Both the position numbers and the translations under genes were made by a program. DNA of 56,312 nucleotides from Hyphomicrobiales bacterium (GTDB taxonomy: Bacteria; Pseudomonadota; Alphaproteobacteria; Rhizobiales; Rhizobiaceae). Positions 8,653 through 15,852 of this stretch are shown here, in pieces; the first letter of the stretch is position 1, and each line of letters starts with the position of its first letter. A model generated the notes under the pieces. The model was not told where the DNA came from. It did no database searches and saw only the letters and a program-made list of their open reading frames with translations. The stretch is taken from positions 1-56,312 of the forward strand of contig DUSC01000072.1 in NCBI GenBank assembly GCA_012842935.1, read 5' to 3'.

Positions 8653-9096
8653 TTCATTCCCCTTCTCTGCCCTCGTGCCGTCGCAGGGCTGGCGGCGCGG
8701 GGCAGCGATTGCCTGAATCGGAGGCTGCCACTGAATGGTTAACAAAATCTAATTCCGCCTTGCAAGCGATATCAGACTTTCTAGCTCGTGCATCCACCAT
8801 ATTGAATCTGCTAGTGAATCAAGGCAATCAAAACCTAAAGCGAAACGTTAAGAAACTTACGCAAGCGACTCTCTCGATTCGCCTCGCCCGCATCGTCCGT
8901 CGACCCAGGTTTTTTTACCGCCCCTTAAGTCCTGACCCGTATGATTAACAACGCGCGTAAACGAATGGTTACCGGCGGCGAAAATCTTTAGGATTTCGTT
9001 TCCTATCGCCGCCGGAACCGATCGAAGGGCGCGGGCCGGCGGTTTTCGGCGAGGCCGCTTCGGTGTTCAGATGTGCGTATTCGGGAGTAGCGAGTC
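8653..9096. promoter_or_regulatory. ctrA/fliJ divergent control region
   Basis: These 444 bases hold no gene and are AT-richer than their surroundings. Five GANTC sites, the target of the CcrM methyltransferase, lie in 166 bases at 8715-8719, 8804-8808, 8816-8820, 8867-8871 and 8876-8880. Candidate CtrA boxes are TTAA-N7-TAAT at 8739-8753, which reads ATTA-N7-TTAA toward ctrA, and TAAA-N7-TTAC at 8958-8972 on the fliJ side. A long ctrA upstream region with CcrM sites and autoregulatory boxes is known in Caulobacter and Brucella. Which promoter uses which box is inferred. Confidence 0.6.
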
Positions 9097-9474
9097 ATGA
9101 AGCCACGTGAGAACCTCGTCCGGCTCAAGCAGTTCCAGGTGAATGAGAAGAGGCGCCAGCTGAATCAGCTCGACATGATGATCGCCGAATTCGAGCGCAT
9201 GGCCGGCGAGCTGGACGTCCAGATCGCCGCCGAGGAACGCAAGGCCGGCATCACCGACGTCAATCATTTCGCCTACCCCACTTTCGCCAAGGCGGCCCGC
9301 CTTCGCCGCGACAATCTGAAGAACTCCCAGTCCGACCTCATTCAGCAGAAGAAGACGGCCGAGACCCTACTCGCCGAAGCTGAAGCGGAACTTGCCAAGG
9401 CGGAAATGCTGGAATCGCGCGATACGCGCATGCGCGAGCCCGACGTCTCGACGCGCAGCGCGCTGATCGGCTGA
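9097..9474 (+). CDS. fliJ: FliJ-like flagellar export chaperone
   Basis: A protein of 125 residues that is almost entirely alpha-helical and charged, with coiled-coil periodicity across residues 10-115 apart from a short break at the segment NHFAYPTFAKAA. This pattern, with the opening MKPRENLVRLKQFQVNEKRRQL, matches the FliJ family of Hyphomicrobiales. FliJ is the central stalk of the flagellar type III export ATPase, working with FliI. The protein ends somewhat earlier than the roughly 140 residues I recall for the family. No other flagellar gene is in the window; its position divergent from ctrA fits CtrA control of flagellar genes. Confidence 0.8.
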   Translation: MKPRENLVRLKQFQVNEKRRQLNQLDMMIAEFERMAGELDVQIAAEERKAGITDVNHFAYPTFAKAARLRRDNLKNSQSDLIQQKKTAETLLAEAEAELAKAEMLESRDTRMREPDVSTRSALIG

Positions 9475-9563
9475 CTTCCTCCCGACGGCCGGAATCCGGC
9501 TGCCGACCGTTCGCGGCGCAGGACGCTCTTCCGCAGCACGCAGCCCTTCGCCATCATGGGCCG

Positions 9564-10016
9564 ATGCGCCTCCTCCTGCCCCTCGCCCTGTTCGCCGCCA
9601 CCTTCTTCTACGGCCTCGGTCTGGTCCTGCCCCTGATCCGGGTCCAGAAGCTTTTCCTGTTCACCGATGAACCCTCCCTCGTCGCGATGATCGCCGGCCT
9701 GTGGGACGGCGGCGACATCGCGCTGGCGATCCTCGTCGCCCTGTTCTCGGTGGTGTTTCCGCTGGCGAAGCTCGGGCTGCTCCATGTCGCCGCCTACGGC
9801 GGACCCGACGGCCACCGCATGGTGCCGTCCTGGTTCAGGATCCTGTCGAACTGGTCGATGCTCGACGTCGTTCTGGTGGCGCTGGTCGTCTTCGCGGCGA
9901 AGACGACGGGGTTCGCCGATGCCTTCGCGCGGCCCGGCCTCTGGTTCTTCGCCGCCTCGGTGGCGCTGACTGCCGGCGCCTCGGCGCTGGTCAAGCGTCG
10001 GGAATGGCAGAGGTAG
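9564..10016 (+). CDS. Paraquat-inducible protein A domain membrane protein
   Basis: An integral membrane protein of 150 residues with four hydrophobic segments (about residues 3-25, 48-75, 95-113 and 120-140). The sequence from YGLGLVLPLIRVQKLF through VVFPLAKLGLLH matches a single PqiA domain. Full-length PqiA has two such domains and zinc-binding cysteines and works with MCE-type lipid-transport proteins; this copy is a one-domain version without cysteines and has no pqiB neighbour. The ATG at 9564 directly precedes the first membrane segment. It converges on sciP with a shared hairpin between them. Its function is unknown beyond a likely envelope role. Confidence 0.75.
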   Translation: MRLLLPLALFAATFFYGLGLVLPLIRVQKLFLFTDEPSLVAMIAGLWDGGDIALAILVALFSVVFPLAKLGLLHVAAYGGPDGHRMVPSWFRILSNWSMLDVVLVALVVFAAKTTGFADAFARPGLWFFAASVALTAGASALVKRREWQR

Positions 10017-10030
10017 TCCCGAAAAAGCGA

Positions 10031-10049
10031 AACCGGCCGAAAGGCCGGT
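10031..10049. terminator. Hairpin terminator between the PqiA-like gene and sciP
   Basis: Perfect 7-bp stem ACCGGCC/GGCCGGT closed by a GAAA tetraloop at 10032-10049. Read on the minus strand it is followed by a T-rich run (complement of GAAAAAGCGAA), so it fits best as the sciP terminator. It lies 15 bases after the PqiA-like stop and may act in both directions. Confidence 0.6.
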
Positions 10050-10081
10050 CCGGGAAAGATGGAGGGCGGGCGCCCGGCGCC

Positions 10082-10357
10082 CTAGTGGCGGTACTGCTGG
10101 ATGCGCGTCGTGCGCAGGCCGGCGAGGCCGTACTCATCGATCGAAGCCTGCCACGAAAGGAATTCCTCGGTGGTGAGCTTGTAGCGCTGGCAAGCCTCGT
10201 CGAGGCTGAGCAGGCCGCCGCGCACGGCGGCCACGACCTCGGCCTTCCGCCGGATGACCCAGCGGCGCGTATTCGTCGGGGGAAGATCGGCAATGGTGAG
10301 CGGGCTGCCGTCCGGCCCGATGACATACTTGACGCGCGGTCTAACCAGATCGGTCAT
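10082..10357 (-). CDS. sciP: SciP (DUF1153) CtrA inhibitory protein
   Basis: A small helix-turn-helix protein of 91 residues, the expected SciP length. Residues 4-20 (LVRPRVKYVIGPDGSPL) and the helical segment RRKAEVVAAVRGGLLSLDEACQRYKLTTEEFLSW (from about residue 37; key residues Arg, Lys, Glu-Ala-Cys and Tyr) match the DUF1153 family. In Caulobacter, SciP binds CtrA and blocks transcription of CtrA-dependent genes in G1 cells. The ATG at 10357 is preferred to an in-frame start at 10396 because it gives the family N terminus. A CtrA-like box sits about 55 bases upstream, consistent with the known activation of sciP by CtrA. Confidence 0.92.
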   Translation of the reverse strand: MTDLVRPRVKYVIGPDGSPLTIADLPPTNTRRWVIRRKAEVVAAVRGGLLSLDEACQRYKLTTEEFLSWQASIDEYGLAGLRTTRIQQYRH

Positions 10358-10411
10358 CGTACTCTCTACGCAACTCAACATACCAATCGGTGCCACAATA
10401 GCGTCACAGCT

Positions 10412-10426
10412 TTAAAAAAGACCTAA
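10412..10426 (-). promoter_or_regulatory. Candidate CtrA box upstream of sciP
   Basis: TTAA-N7-CTAA on the plus strand, reading TTAG-N7-TTAA toward sciP, one mismatch from the consensus TTAA-N7-TTAA. It lies 55 bases before the sciP start codon on a locally AT-rich stretch. Confidence 0.5.
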
Positions 10427-10560
10427 GCGCCGGGATCGTGTTGCGCGGCCTGCGTCAACCGTTCGTTAACGACCTGCCCGGCCGTGGCGCGGTGCGAAAT
10501 CTTGACCTATATGTAGCGGGCGGGCATGAAGCGCCCGCTGCGTCCCGTGAAAGACCGTCG

Positions 10561-11760
10561 ATGAACAGCCTGGATCTCCCGGCCCGCCCAGAAGAGACGA
10601 GGATTGTCGTCGCCATGTCCGGCGGCGTCGATTCCTCGGTCGTCGCAGGCATGCTGAAGCGCGAAGGCTACGAGGTCGTCGGCGTGACGCTGCAGCTCTA
10701 CGACCACGGCGCCGCGACGCATCGTCCCGGCTCCTGCTGTGCGGGACAGGACATCGCCGACGCGCGGCGTGTCGCCGAGACGCTCGGCATCCCGCACTAC
10801 GTCCTCGACTACGAGGAGCGGTTTCGCGAGGCCGTCATCGATCCCTTCGCCCAGAGCTACGTTTCGGGTGAGACGCCGATCCCATGCGTGGCCTGCAACC
10901 AGACCGTCAAGTTCGCCGACCTGCTGCGCACCGCCCGCGAACTCGGTGCCGACGCGCTGGCCACCGGCCACTATATCCGCAGCCGACCGGGCGCCGGCCC
11001 CGGAGGCACGCATCGCGCCCTCTACCGGCCGGTCGACACCGACCGCGACCAGAGCTACTTCCTGTTCGCGACGACGCAGGAGCAGATCGACTATCTGCGC
11101 TTTCCCCTCGGCGCCCTGCCGAAGGCCGAGGTCCGGCGTATCGCCGCCGAGATGGGGCTGGCCGTGGCGGCCAAGGCGGACAGCCAGGACATCTGCTTCG
11201 TTCCCCAGGGCCGCTACTCCGACATCATCGCAAGGCTGAAGCCCGCGGCCGCCGCGAGCGGCGAGATCGTGCACCTCGACGGCCGTGTCCTCGGCCGCCA
11301 CGAAGGCATCCTGCGCTACACGATCGGCCAGCGGCGCGGCATCGGCGTCGCCTCGGGCGAGCCGCTCTACGTCGTCCATCTGGATGCTGAGCGCGCCCGC
11401 GTCGTCGTCGGACCGCGCGAGGCGCTGGACACCCGCCGCGTCTACCTGCGCGACGTCAACTGGCTCGGCGACGAGGGGCTCGACCGCGCCGCGGGCGGCA
11501 TCGATCTCTACGCCAAGGTCCGCTCGACCAGGCCGCCGCGTCCGGCGACGCTCCATGCCGGCAAGGGCGCGATCTGGGTCGAACTGTCCGAAGGCGAGGC
11601 CGGCATTGCGCCGGGCCAGGCCTGCGTCTTCTACTCCGACGACAGCGCCGAGGCGCGCGTGCTCGGCGGCGGCTTCATCGAGCGCTCCGAGCGCAGCGCG
11701 AAGGCCGAGGCGATGCTGGCGCGTCTCGCCGCCCACCCCGAGAGGCTTCCGGCCGAATAG
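10561..11760 (+). CDS. mnmA: tRNA-specific 2-thiouridylase MnmA
   Basis: ATP-dependent enzyme that puts sulfur on U34 of tRNA-Lys, -Glu and -Gln. The protein has 399 residues. The PP-loop SGGVDSS (about residues 20-26) binds ATP, the nucleophilic cysteine is in VACNQTVKF and the sulfur-relay cysteine in [17 protein letters not shown] and the C-terminal beta-barrel (from about residue 260) are also typical. The ATG at 10561 is chosen over an open frame back to 10438 because the family starts about 15-20 residues before the PP-loop. It stands as a single gene between sciP and a convergent oxidoreductase. Confidence 0.95.
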   Translation: MNSLDLPARPEETRIVVAMSGGVDSSVVAGMLKREGYEVVGVTLQLYDHGAATHRPGSCCAGQDIADARRVAETLGIPHYVLDYEERFREAVIDPFAQSYVSGETPIPCVACNQTVKFADLLRTARELGADALATGHYIRSRPGAGPGGTHRALYRPVDTDRDQSYFLFATTQEQIDYLRFPLGALPKAEVRRIAAEMGLAVAAKADSQDICFVPQGRYSDIIARLKPAAAASGEIVHLDGRVLGRHEGILRYTIGQRRGIGVASGEPLYVVHLDAERARVVVGPREALDTRRVYLRDVNWLGDEGLDRAAGGIDLYAKVRSTRPPRPATLHAGKGAIWVELSEGEAGIAPGQACVFYSDDSAEARVLGGGFIERSERSAKAEAMLARLAAHPERLPAE

Positions 11761-11766
11761 GTCCCG

Positions 11767-12720
11767 TCAGTCGTGGGCGACCGTGCCTGCGGTGAGGATG
11801 CGCAGCACGCGGATGGCCTCCTCCCCGTCCGTGCGCGGCTCCGCGCGCGAGCCGACGCAGGCGATGAAATGCTGCAGCTCGCGGGTCAGCGGCATCCCCT
11901 GTTCGACCGGAACGTAGGACGGCTCGTTCTGGGTGAAGGCCCATTGCCCGCTGTCCTGCCACACCGCGTGGCGGTAGACGGCGAGCTTGCGCTCCCAGGG
12001 TTCCACATCGTCGAAGACCGCCATCGCCCTGGTGCCGACCACGGTCAGCCGGCGCTCGCGATAGGGATTGAGCCGCGAGGCGAAGAGATGGCTCCGGAGT
12101 CCGTTGGGAAAGCGCATGTGCAGGTGGGCGAAATCGCTGAGATGATCGAGCAGGGCCGCCCCTTCGCCGCGCACCTCGACCGGTGCGGCGCCGGTGATGG
12201 CGAGGATCATCGACAGGTCGTGGGGCGCGAGATCCCACAGCGCGTCGTTCTCGGTGTGGAACTTTCCGAGCCCCAGCCGGTGCGAGTGGATGTAGCGCAC
12301 CTGGCCGAGCTCGCCGCGGTCGATCAGGTCCTTCAGCGCCTCGAAGGCCGGATGGAAACGCAGCACGTGGCCGACCATGAAGACGCGCCGGTTGGACTTC
12401 GCCGCGGCCACCGCGCGCTCGGCGTCGGCGACGTTGAGGGCGATCGGCTTTTCCACCAGCACGTCCTTGCCTGCCTCGACGGCGCGGATGGCGAAGTCGG
12501 CGTGGAACTGCGGCGGCAGCGCCATCACCACCGCATCGACGTCGTGACGGCCCATCAGTTCGTCGGGCGCGATCGCCAGGCAGTCCTGCTCGCTGGCGAA
12601 TCCTTCGGCGCGGGCCGCGTTGGCGTCGGACACGGCGTGGAGCGCACCGAGAGCCTTGAGGGTGCGGATATGATTGCTTCCCCAATATCCGCAACCGAGG
12701 ACTGCTATGCGCGGCTTCAT
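11767..12720 (-). CDS. Gfo/Idh/MocA family oxidoreductase
   Basis: NAD(P)-dependent sugar or cyclitol dehydrogenase-type protein of 317 residues. The Rossmann motif GCGYWGSNHIRTL begins at residue 9, and VEKPIALNVADAE holds the family Glu-Lys-Pro with the catalytic lysine. Residues from about 125 onward form the alpha/beta substrate domain, including HRLGLGKFHTENDALWDLAPHD, where the HD at its end is the usual catalytic region. The overall pattern resembles WlbA-like enzymes acting on nucleotide sugars, but the substrate cannot be assigned. The ATG at 12720 begins at the nucleotide-binding strand; the longer frame to 12906 is a low-complexity extension. It converges on mnmA with a 6-base gap. 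Confidence 0.85.
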   Translation of the reverse strand: MKPRIAVLGCGYWGSNHIRTLKALGALHAVSDANAARAEGFASEQDCLAIAPDELMGRHDVDAVVMALPPQFHADFAIRAVEAGKDVLVEKPIALNVADAERAVAAAKSNRRVFMVGHVLRFHPAFEALKDLIDRGELGQVRYIHSHRLGLGKFHTENDALWDLAPHDLSMILAITGAAPVEVRGEGAALLDHLSDFAHLHMRFPNGLRSHLFASRLNPYRERRLTVVGTRAMAVFDDVEPWERKLAVYRHAVWQDSGQWAFTQNEPSYVPVEQGMPLTRELQHFIACVGSRAEPRTDGEEAIRVLRILTAGTVAHD

Positions 12721-12971
12721 CGATACCGTACTCGTGGATGGTGGCGGACACATAACGGCGGCGGCCGACGAACTCAACCCCGTGGCACAACCCCGAGGCT
12801 CGGCCCCGTGGGCCGGGCCGGGAGCGAAGGGCCGCGATTTCGCACTAGAATCGCGCGGCGCCGGCGGTGCGCTTCGCCCCCGGCGCGTGCTTGACAGTGC
12901 CCGCATGGCAACCTTATATCCGCGCGTCCTCGACCGCCGCCCGTGCCCATGGCCGGCGCACGTGTCGCCGG

Positions 12972-13048
12972 GGCGGAGTAGCTCAGCAGGTTAGAGCAGA
13001 GGAATCATAATCCTTGTGTCGGGGGTTCGAATCCCTCCTCCGCTACCA
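12972..13048 (+). tRNA. tRNA-Met (CAT), elongator type
   Basis: A 77-nt cloverleaf with acceptor strands GGCGGAG/CTCCGCT (a G-U at the first pair), D-stem GCTC/GAGC, anticodon stem GAGGA/TCCTT with loop ATCATAA (anticodon CAT), T-arm GGGGGTTCGAATCCCTC and encoded ACCA at the 3' end. The sequence resembles alphaproteobacterial elongator tRNA-Met. A CAT-anticodon tRNA-Ile is less likely. Confidence 0.93.
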
Positions 13049-13075
13049 GACTTTTCAATGGCTTAGATGGTAGCG
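13041..13075 (+). repeat. Inverted repeat of the tRNA 3' end
   Basis: The last 8 bases of the tRNA gene (CGCTACCA, 13041-13048) are repeated inverted as TGGTAGCG at 13068-13075, with 19 bases between. The pair could form a stem-loop after the tRNA or mark an old attachment-type site. No integrase gene is visible. Confidence 0.45.
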
Positions 13076-13387
13076 AATTTGGCTTGGGCTGGCCATGGTC
13101 GCCAGTTACGGCATCGGCAGGCGTTCATGGGGCAAGGGTCGTTGCGTCCTCCCCTTTTCCTCACGGCCCGCCAGACATATTTGCCAATGGTTCGTCCTCT
13201 CGCACTCATTCAGCAGGACGGCGGCTTCATGCCTCTGCCGGCTGTGGAGCGTCAGCGCGACATCGCGATAGGTCAGCGGTTCACCACCATCTTTGACCCG
13301 ACCTTTGTTCAAGCGGTCGGCGATCTTCTCGACCAGCTCCTCGCGCTCGCAGCGCGCCGTGGCCTGGACGATCTGGCCTGCTGCCGG

Positions 13388-13640
13388 TTTCGTGGACACC
13401 GAGACAAGGTGTCTGACGGGACTGGAGAGTGGGAATGTGAAAGAGGAAGTTCAGCCGCGAGTTCAAGCCTGAGGCCGCGCGGCTTTTGAGGGATCGGGGC
13501 GTTGCCGCGGCGCGGGCGGCACGTGATCGGGATCTTCTGTATGAGAACGTGCCGTGCGACCGCATCCGCGATGCTTGTCGCCGAACCGGGGCAAAGGGCG
13601 TCGACAGAGGCGATGGTCGGCTCCGGGCATGCTGATTTCC
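13388..13640 (+). mobile_element. IS3-family insertion sequence remnant (orfA fragment)
   Basis: Translation of 13441-13635 begins KRKFSREFKPEAARLLRDRG, the N-terminal helix-turn-helix pattern of IS3-group OrfA transposases, then loses similarity after about 32 residues (RDRDLLYENV) and stops at 13636-13638. The expected start codon before KRKF is missing; ATG-TGA precedes it. A short inverted repeat GACACC/GGTGTC at 13395-13413 lies where an IS left end would be. No orfB or right end is present, so this is an inactive fragment. The IS subgroup is not determined. Confidence 0.6.
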
Positions 13641-13916
13641 GCGTCGGTGGAATCGATCCGGTAGTCCTTTGAAGCGGTCGAGGCGCCTGGGCGGACCGAC
13701 CGTCTACTCTGAGTAAGGAGTGTCCGCCTCAGGGCGACGGCGCCGCAGGACGACGGTCCCGCGGCAGGGCACTACGGGACGGACCCGGCCCTGACCGCGC
13801 TTTTGCAAGGGCAGGGCAATCGGGTCGGGGCCGTCGGAAGATCGTCCTCCGACGGAACGCCCTTCGGTTCGTGGCAATTCCCATCGTTCATCGCGTCAAT
13901 GCCTCGCATTCCTTCT

Positions 13917-13931
13917 ATCCATTCGACAGAT
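13917..13931 (+). promoter_or_regulatory. Candidate LysR box A upstream of the cyclase/FAA/TRAP operon
   Basis: ATCCATTCGACAGAT, an ATC-N9-GAT motif of the NodD-box type, 118 bases before the ATG at 14049. The eight bases ATCCATTC and the final GAT are identical to those in box C at 23802-23816, upstream of the FAD monooxygenase. The flanks add a wider inverted repeat, ATTCC (13908-13912) and GGAAT (13932-13936). Confidence 0.55.
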
Positions 13932-14048
13932 GGAATACCCCTCGATAGCGTCGTCGCCGATGACGCCTCCGCAAGGCGGCGCACGGAGGAGTTTGCGCCG
14001 CCGCAACTCGGCGACGAGGCGGCAGGATCGGGGAGGACACGGGGCTTC

Positions 14049-14822
14049 ATGTCGCGCAGCATCATAGACCTGTCGGTGACGCTGACCGCAGGAATCCGCT
14101 CGGACCCGCCGGGTCTCGGGCCGGCGATCGAGTATCTCGACCACGACGAGGGCGCGCGCGAGTTCGAGCGCATGTTCGGCGTGCCGGTCGACAGGCAGCT
14201 CGAGGGAAAGGGCGCCGCCGCCGAGCGATGCGTGATCACCACGCACAACGGCACGCATATGGACGCACCATGGCACTACCACCCGACCCAGGATGGCGGA
14301 AAGCCGGCGATGACGATCGACCAGATCCCGCTCGAATGGTGCATGGGGCCGGGCGTCAAGCTGGACTTCCGCGACAGGCCGGACGGCTACGTCTGCACGC
14401 CCGCCGATGTCGAAACGGAGTTGCAGCGGATCGGACACGCGCTGAGCCCGGGCGAGATCGTCCTGGTCAACACGCGCGCGGGCTCGCGCTACGGGCATGA
14501 CGACTACGTTTCCGCCGGCTGCGGCATGGGCCGGGAGGCGACGTTGTGGCTGGTCGAGCGCGGCATCCGCGTGTGCGGCACGGATGCCTGGAGCTGGGAC
14601 GCGCCGCTGATGTCGCAGGTCCGGAGGATTCGCGAGACCGGCGACTGGTCGCTGTTCTGGGAGGGCCACAAGGCCGGCGCCACCGCCGGCTATTGCCACA
14701 TGGAAAAGCTCGCCAATCTCGAGAAACTGCCGCCCGACGGGTTCGAGGTGATCTGCTTTCCGGTGAAGGTCGAGCGCGCCTCCGCCGGCTGGTGCCGGGC
14801 GGTCGCCATCGTCGGCGAATGA
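14049..14822 (+). CDS. Cyclase-family metal-dependent hydrolase (KynB/isatin hydrolase fold)
   Basis: A protein of 257 residues from the cyclase family (PF04199), which includes kynurenine formamidase and isatin hydrolase. The metal-binding signature HNGTHMDAPWH covers residues 66-76, with His66, His70, Asp72 and His76. These enzymes hydrolyse amide, lactam or lactone bonds through a Mn or Zn site. The ATG at 14049 starts just before the first family strand (IIDLSVTLT) and has GGGGAGGA upstream; an in-frame start at 13803 would cross the regulatory box. It is the first gene of a three-gene operon with an FAA hydrolase and a TRAP permease, so it probably opens a cyclic or amide intermediate of an imported compound. 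The substrate is unknown. Confidence 0.85.
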   Translation: MSRSIIDLSVTLTAGIRSDPPGLGPAIEYLDHDEGAREFERMFGVPVDRQLEGKGAAAERCVITTHNGTHMDAPWHYHPTQDGGKPAMTIDQIPLEWCMGPGVKLDFRDRPDGYVCTPADVETELQRIGHALSPGEIVLVNTRAGSRYGHDDYVSAGCGMGREATLWLVERGIRVCGTDAWSWDAPLMSQVRRIRETGDWSLFWEGHKAGATAGYCHMEKLANLEKLPPDGFEVICFPVKVERASAGWCRAVAIVGE

Positions 14823-14856
14823 ACACGCGCCGGCCGAAGCCAGTGAGGAAGGACCG

Positions 14857-15852
14857 ATGAGATTTGCCACGTTGCGAAACGGGACCCCCGACGGGCGCCT
14901 GCATTTGGTCTCGCGGGACAACAGCCGCGCGGCACCGGCCGCGGCGGCGACCACGCTGCAGGAGGCGCTGGAGCGATGGGAAGCGGTCGCACCGGCCCTG
15001 CAAGCCGAGTACGCCGACCTCAACGGCGGCCGCGTTTCCGCCGCCCGCCCGTTCGAACCCGCGCTTGCCCTGGCGCCGCTGCCACGCGCCTGGCAGTGGC
15101 TTGACGGCTCCGCCTACGACAGCCACGGCGCGCTGATGGCGAAAGTTTTCGGCATCGACGCCAAGGGCGGCAGCGACCGGCCGCTGATGTATCAGGGCAT
15201 TTCCGACCGGTTCATCGCACCGATGGAGGACGTTCCACTCCCGTCGCAGGACGACGGCATCGACTTCGAAGGCGAGTTCGGCGTCATCACGGACGCGGTG
15301 CCGATGGGAACCAGGGCGGAGGACGCGGCGGCGCATATCCGCCTCGTGGTGCAGATCAACGACTGGAGCCTTCGCCGGATCGCCCCGGTCGAGATGAGGA
15401 CCGGCTTCGGCTGGCTGCAGTGCAAGCCGCGCTGCTCGATGGCGCCGGTGGCGGTGACCCCCGACGAACTGGGCGACGCCTGGCGCGACTGCCAGGTGGC
15501 ACTGCGGCTGGCGGTGGACTGGAACGGCAGGCGCTTCGGCAACGCGCACGGCTACGGCATGGCCGAAGGCTTCGACCGGCTGGTCGAGCATGCGGCCTAT
15601 TCGCGCGACCTGGTCGCCGGCACGGTCATCGGGTCGGGCACGGTGTCCAACGAGGACTATCGCGAGGTCGGCTCCTCCTGCATCGCCGAACGTCGGGCCA
15701 TCGAGATGATCGACGAAGGGGCGGCGAAAACGCCCTTCATGGCCTTCGGCGACCGGGTGCGCATGGAAGCCGTGCTGGACGACGGATCCCCGCTGTTCGG
15801 GGCCATCGACCAGGTCGTGATTCAGGCGCCCCCGCCCGGGCCGGTGCGATGA
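14857..15852 (+). CDS. Fumarylacetoacetate hydrolase (FAH) family protein
   Basis: A protein of 331 residues; about residues 115-325 form the FAH domain. The metal-binding acidic cluster is visible as IDFEGEFGVITD and in VVQINDWSLR. Members cleave C-C bonds of 1,3-diketo acids, or hydrate or decarboxylate 2-oxo-acid intermediates late in aromatic degradation. The N-terminal part (residues 1-100) is longer than in the minimal family and resembles the fumarylacetoacetase-like group. It follows the cyclase gene by 34 bases with GAGGAAGGACC before the ATG, and its stop overlaps the TRAP permease start. A role in the final hydrolytic step of the pathway is inferred from context. Confidence 0.85.
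   Translation: MRFATLRNGTPDGRLHLVSRDNSRAAPAAAATTLQEALERWEAVAPALQAEYADLNGGRVSAARPFEPALALAPLPRAWQWLDGSAYDSHGALMAKVFGIDAKGGSDRPLMYQGISDRFIAPMEDVPLPSQDDGIDFEGEFGVITDAVPMGTRAEDAAAHIRLVVQINDWSLRRIAPVEMRTGFGWLQCKPRCSMAPVAVTPDELGDAWRDCQVALRLAVDWNGRRFGNAHGYGMAEGFDRLVEHAAYSRDLVAGTVIGSGTVSNEDYREVGSSCIAERRAIEMIDEGAAKTPFMAFGDRVRMEAVLDDGSPLFGAIDQVVIQAPPPGPVR

Larger units (their letters stand above)
13049..14048. other. Gene-poor region with mobile-element debris after the tRNA
   Basis: One kilobase with no convincing intact gene. It contains an inverted copy of the tRNA 3' end, an IS3-family OrfA fragment near 13.44-13.64 kb, and at the right end the control region of the catabolic operon starting at 14049. 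A minus-strand open frame at 13106-13399 (97 codons) begins inside the apparent IS end; it has no recognisable domain and no clear ribosome site, so it is not called as a gene. No second IS end was found. Confidence 0.5.

Noticed and set aside
8841-8861. GTTAAG-AAAC-TTAC as a further CtrA box upstream of ctrA
   Set aside because: The spacing between the half-sites does not give TTAA-N7-TTAA in either direction, so it was left out of the candidate boxes.
13106-13399. Minus-strand open frame of 97 codons next to the tRNA
   Set aside because: The translation looks partly protein-like, but it starts inside an apparent IS end, has no ribosome site or known domain, and lies in a degraded region. 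A protein search could revive it.
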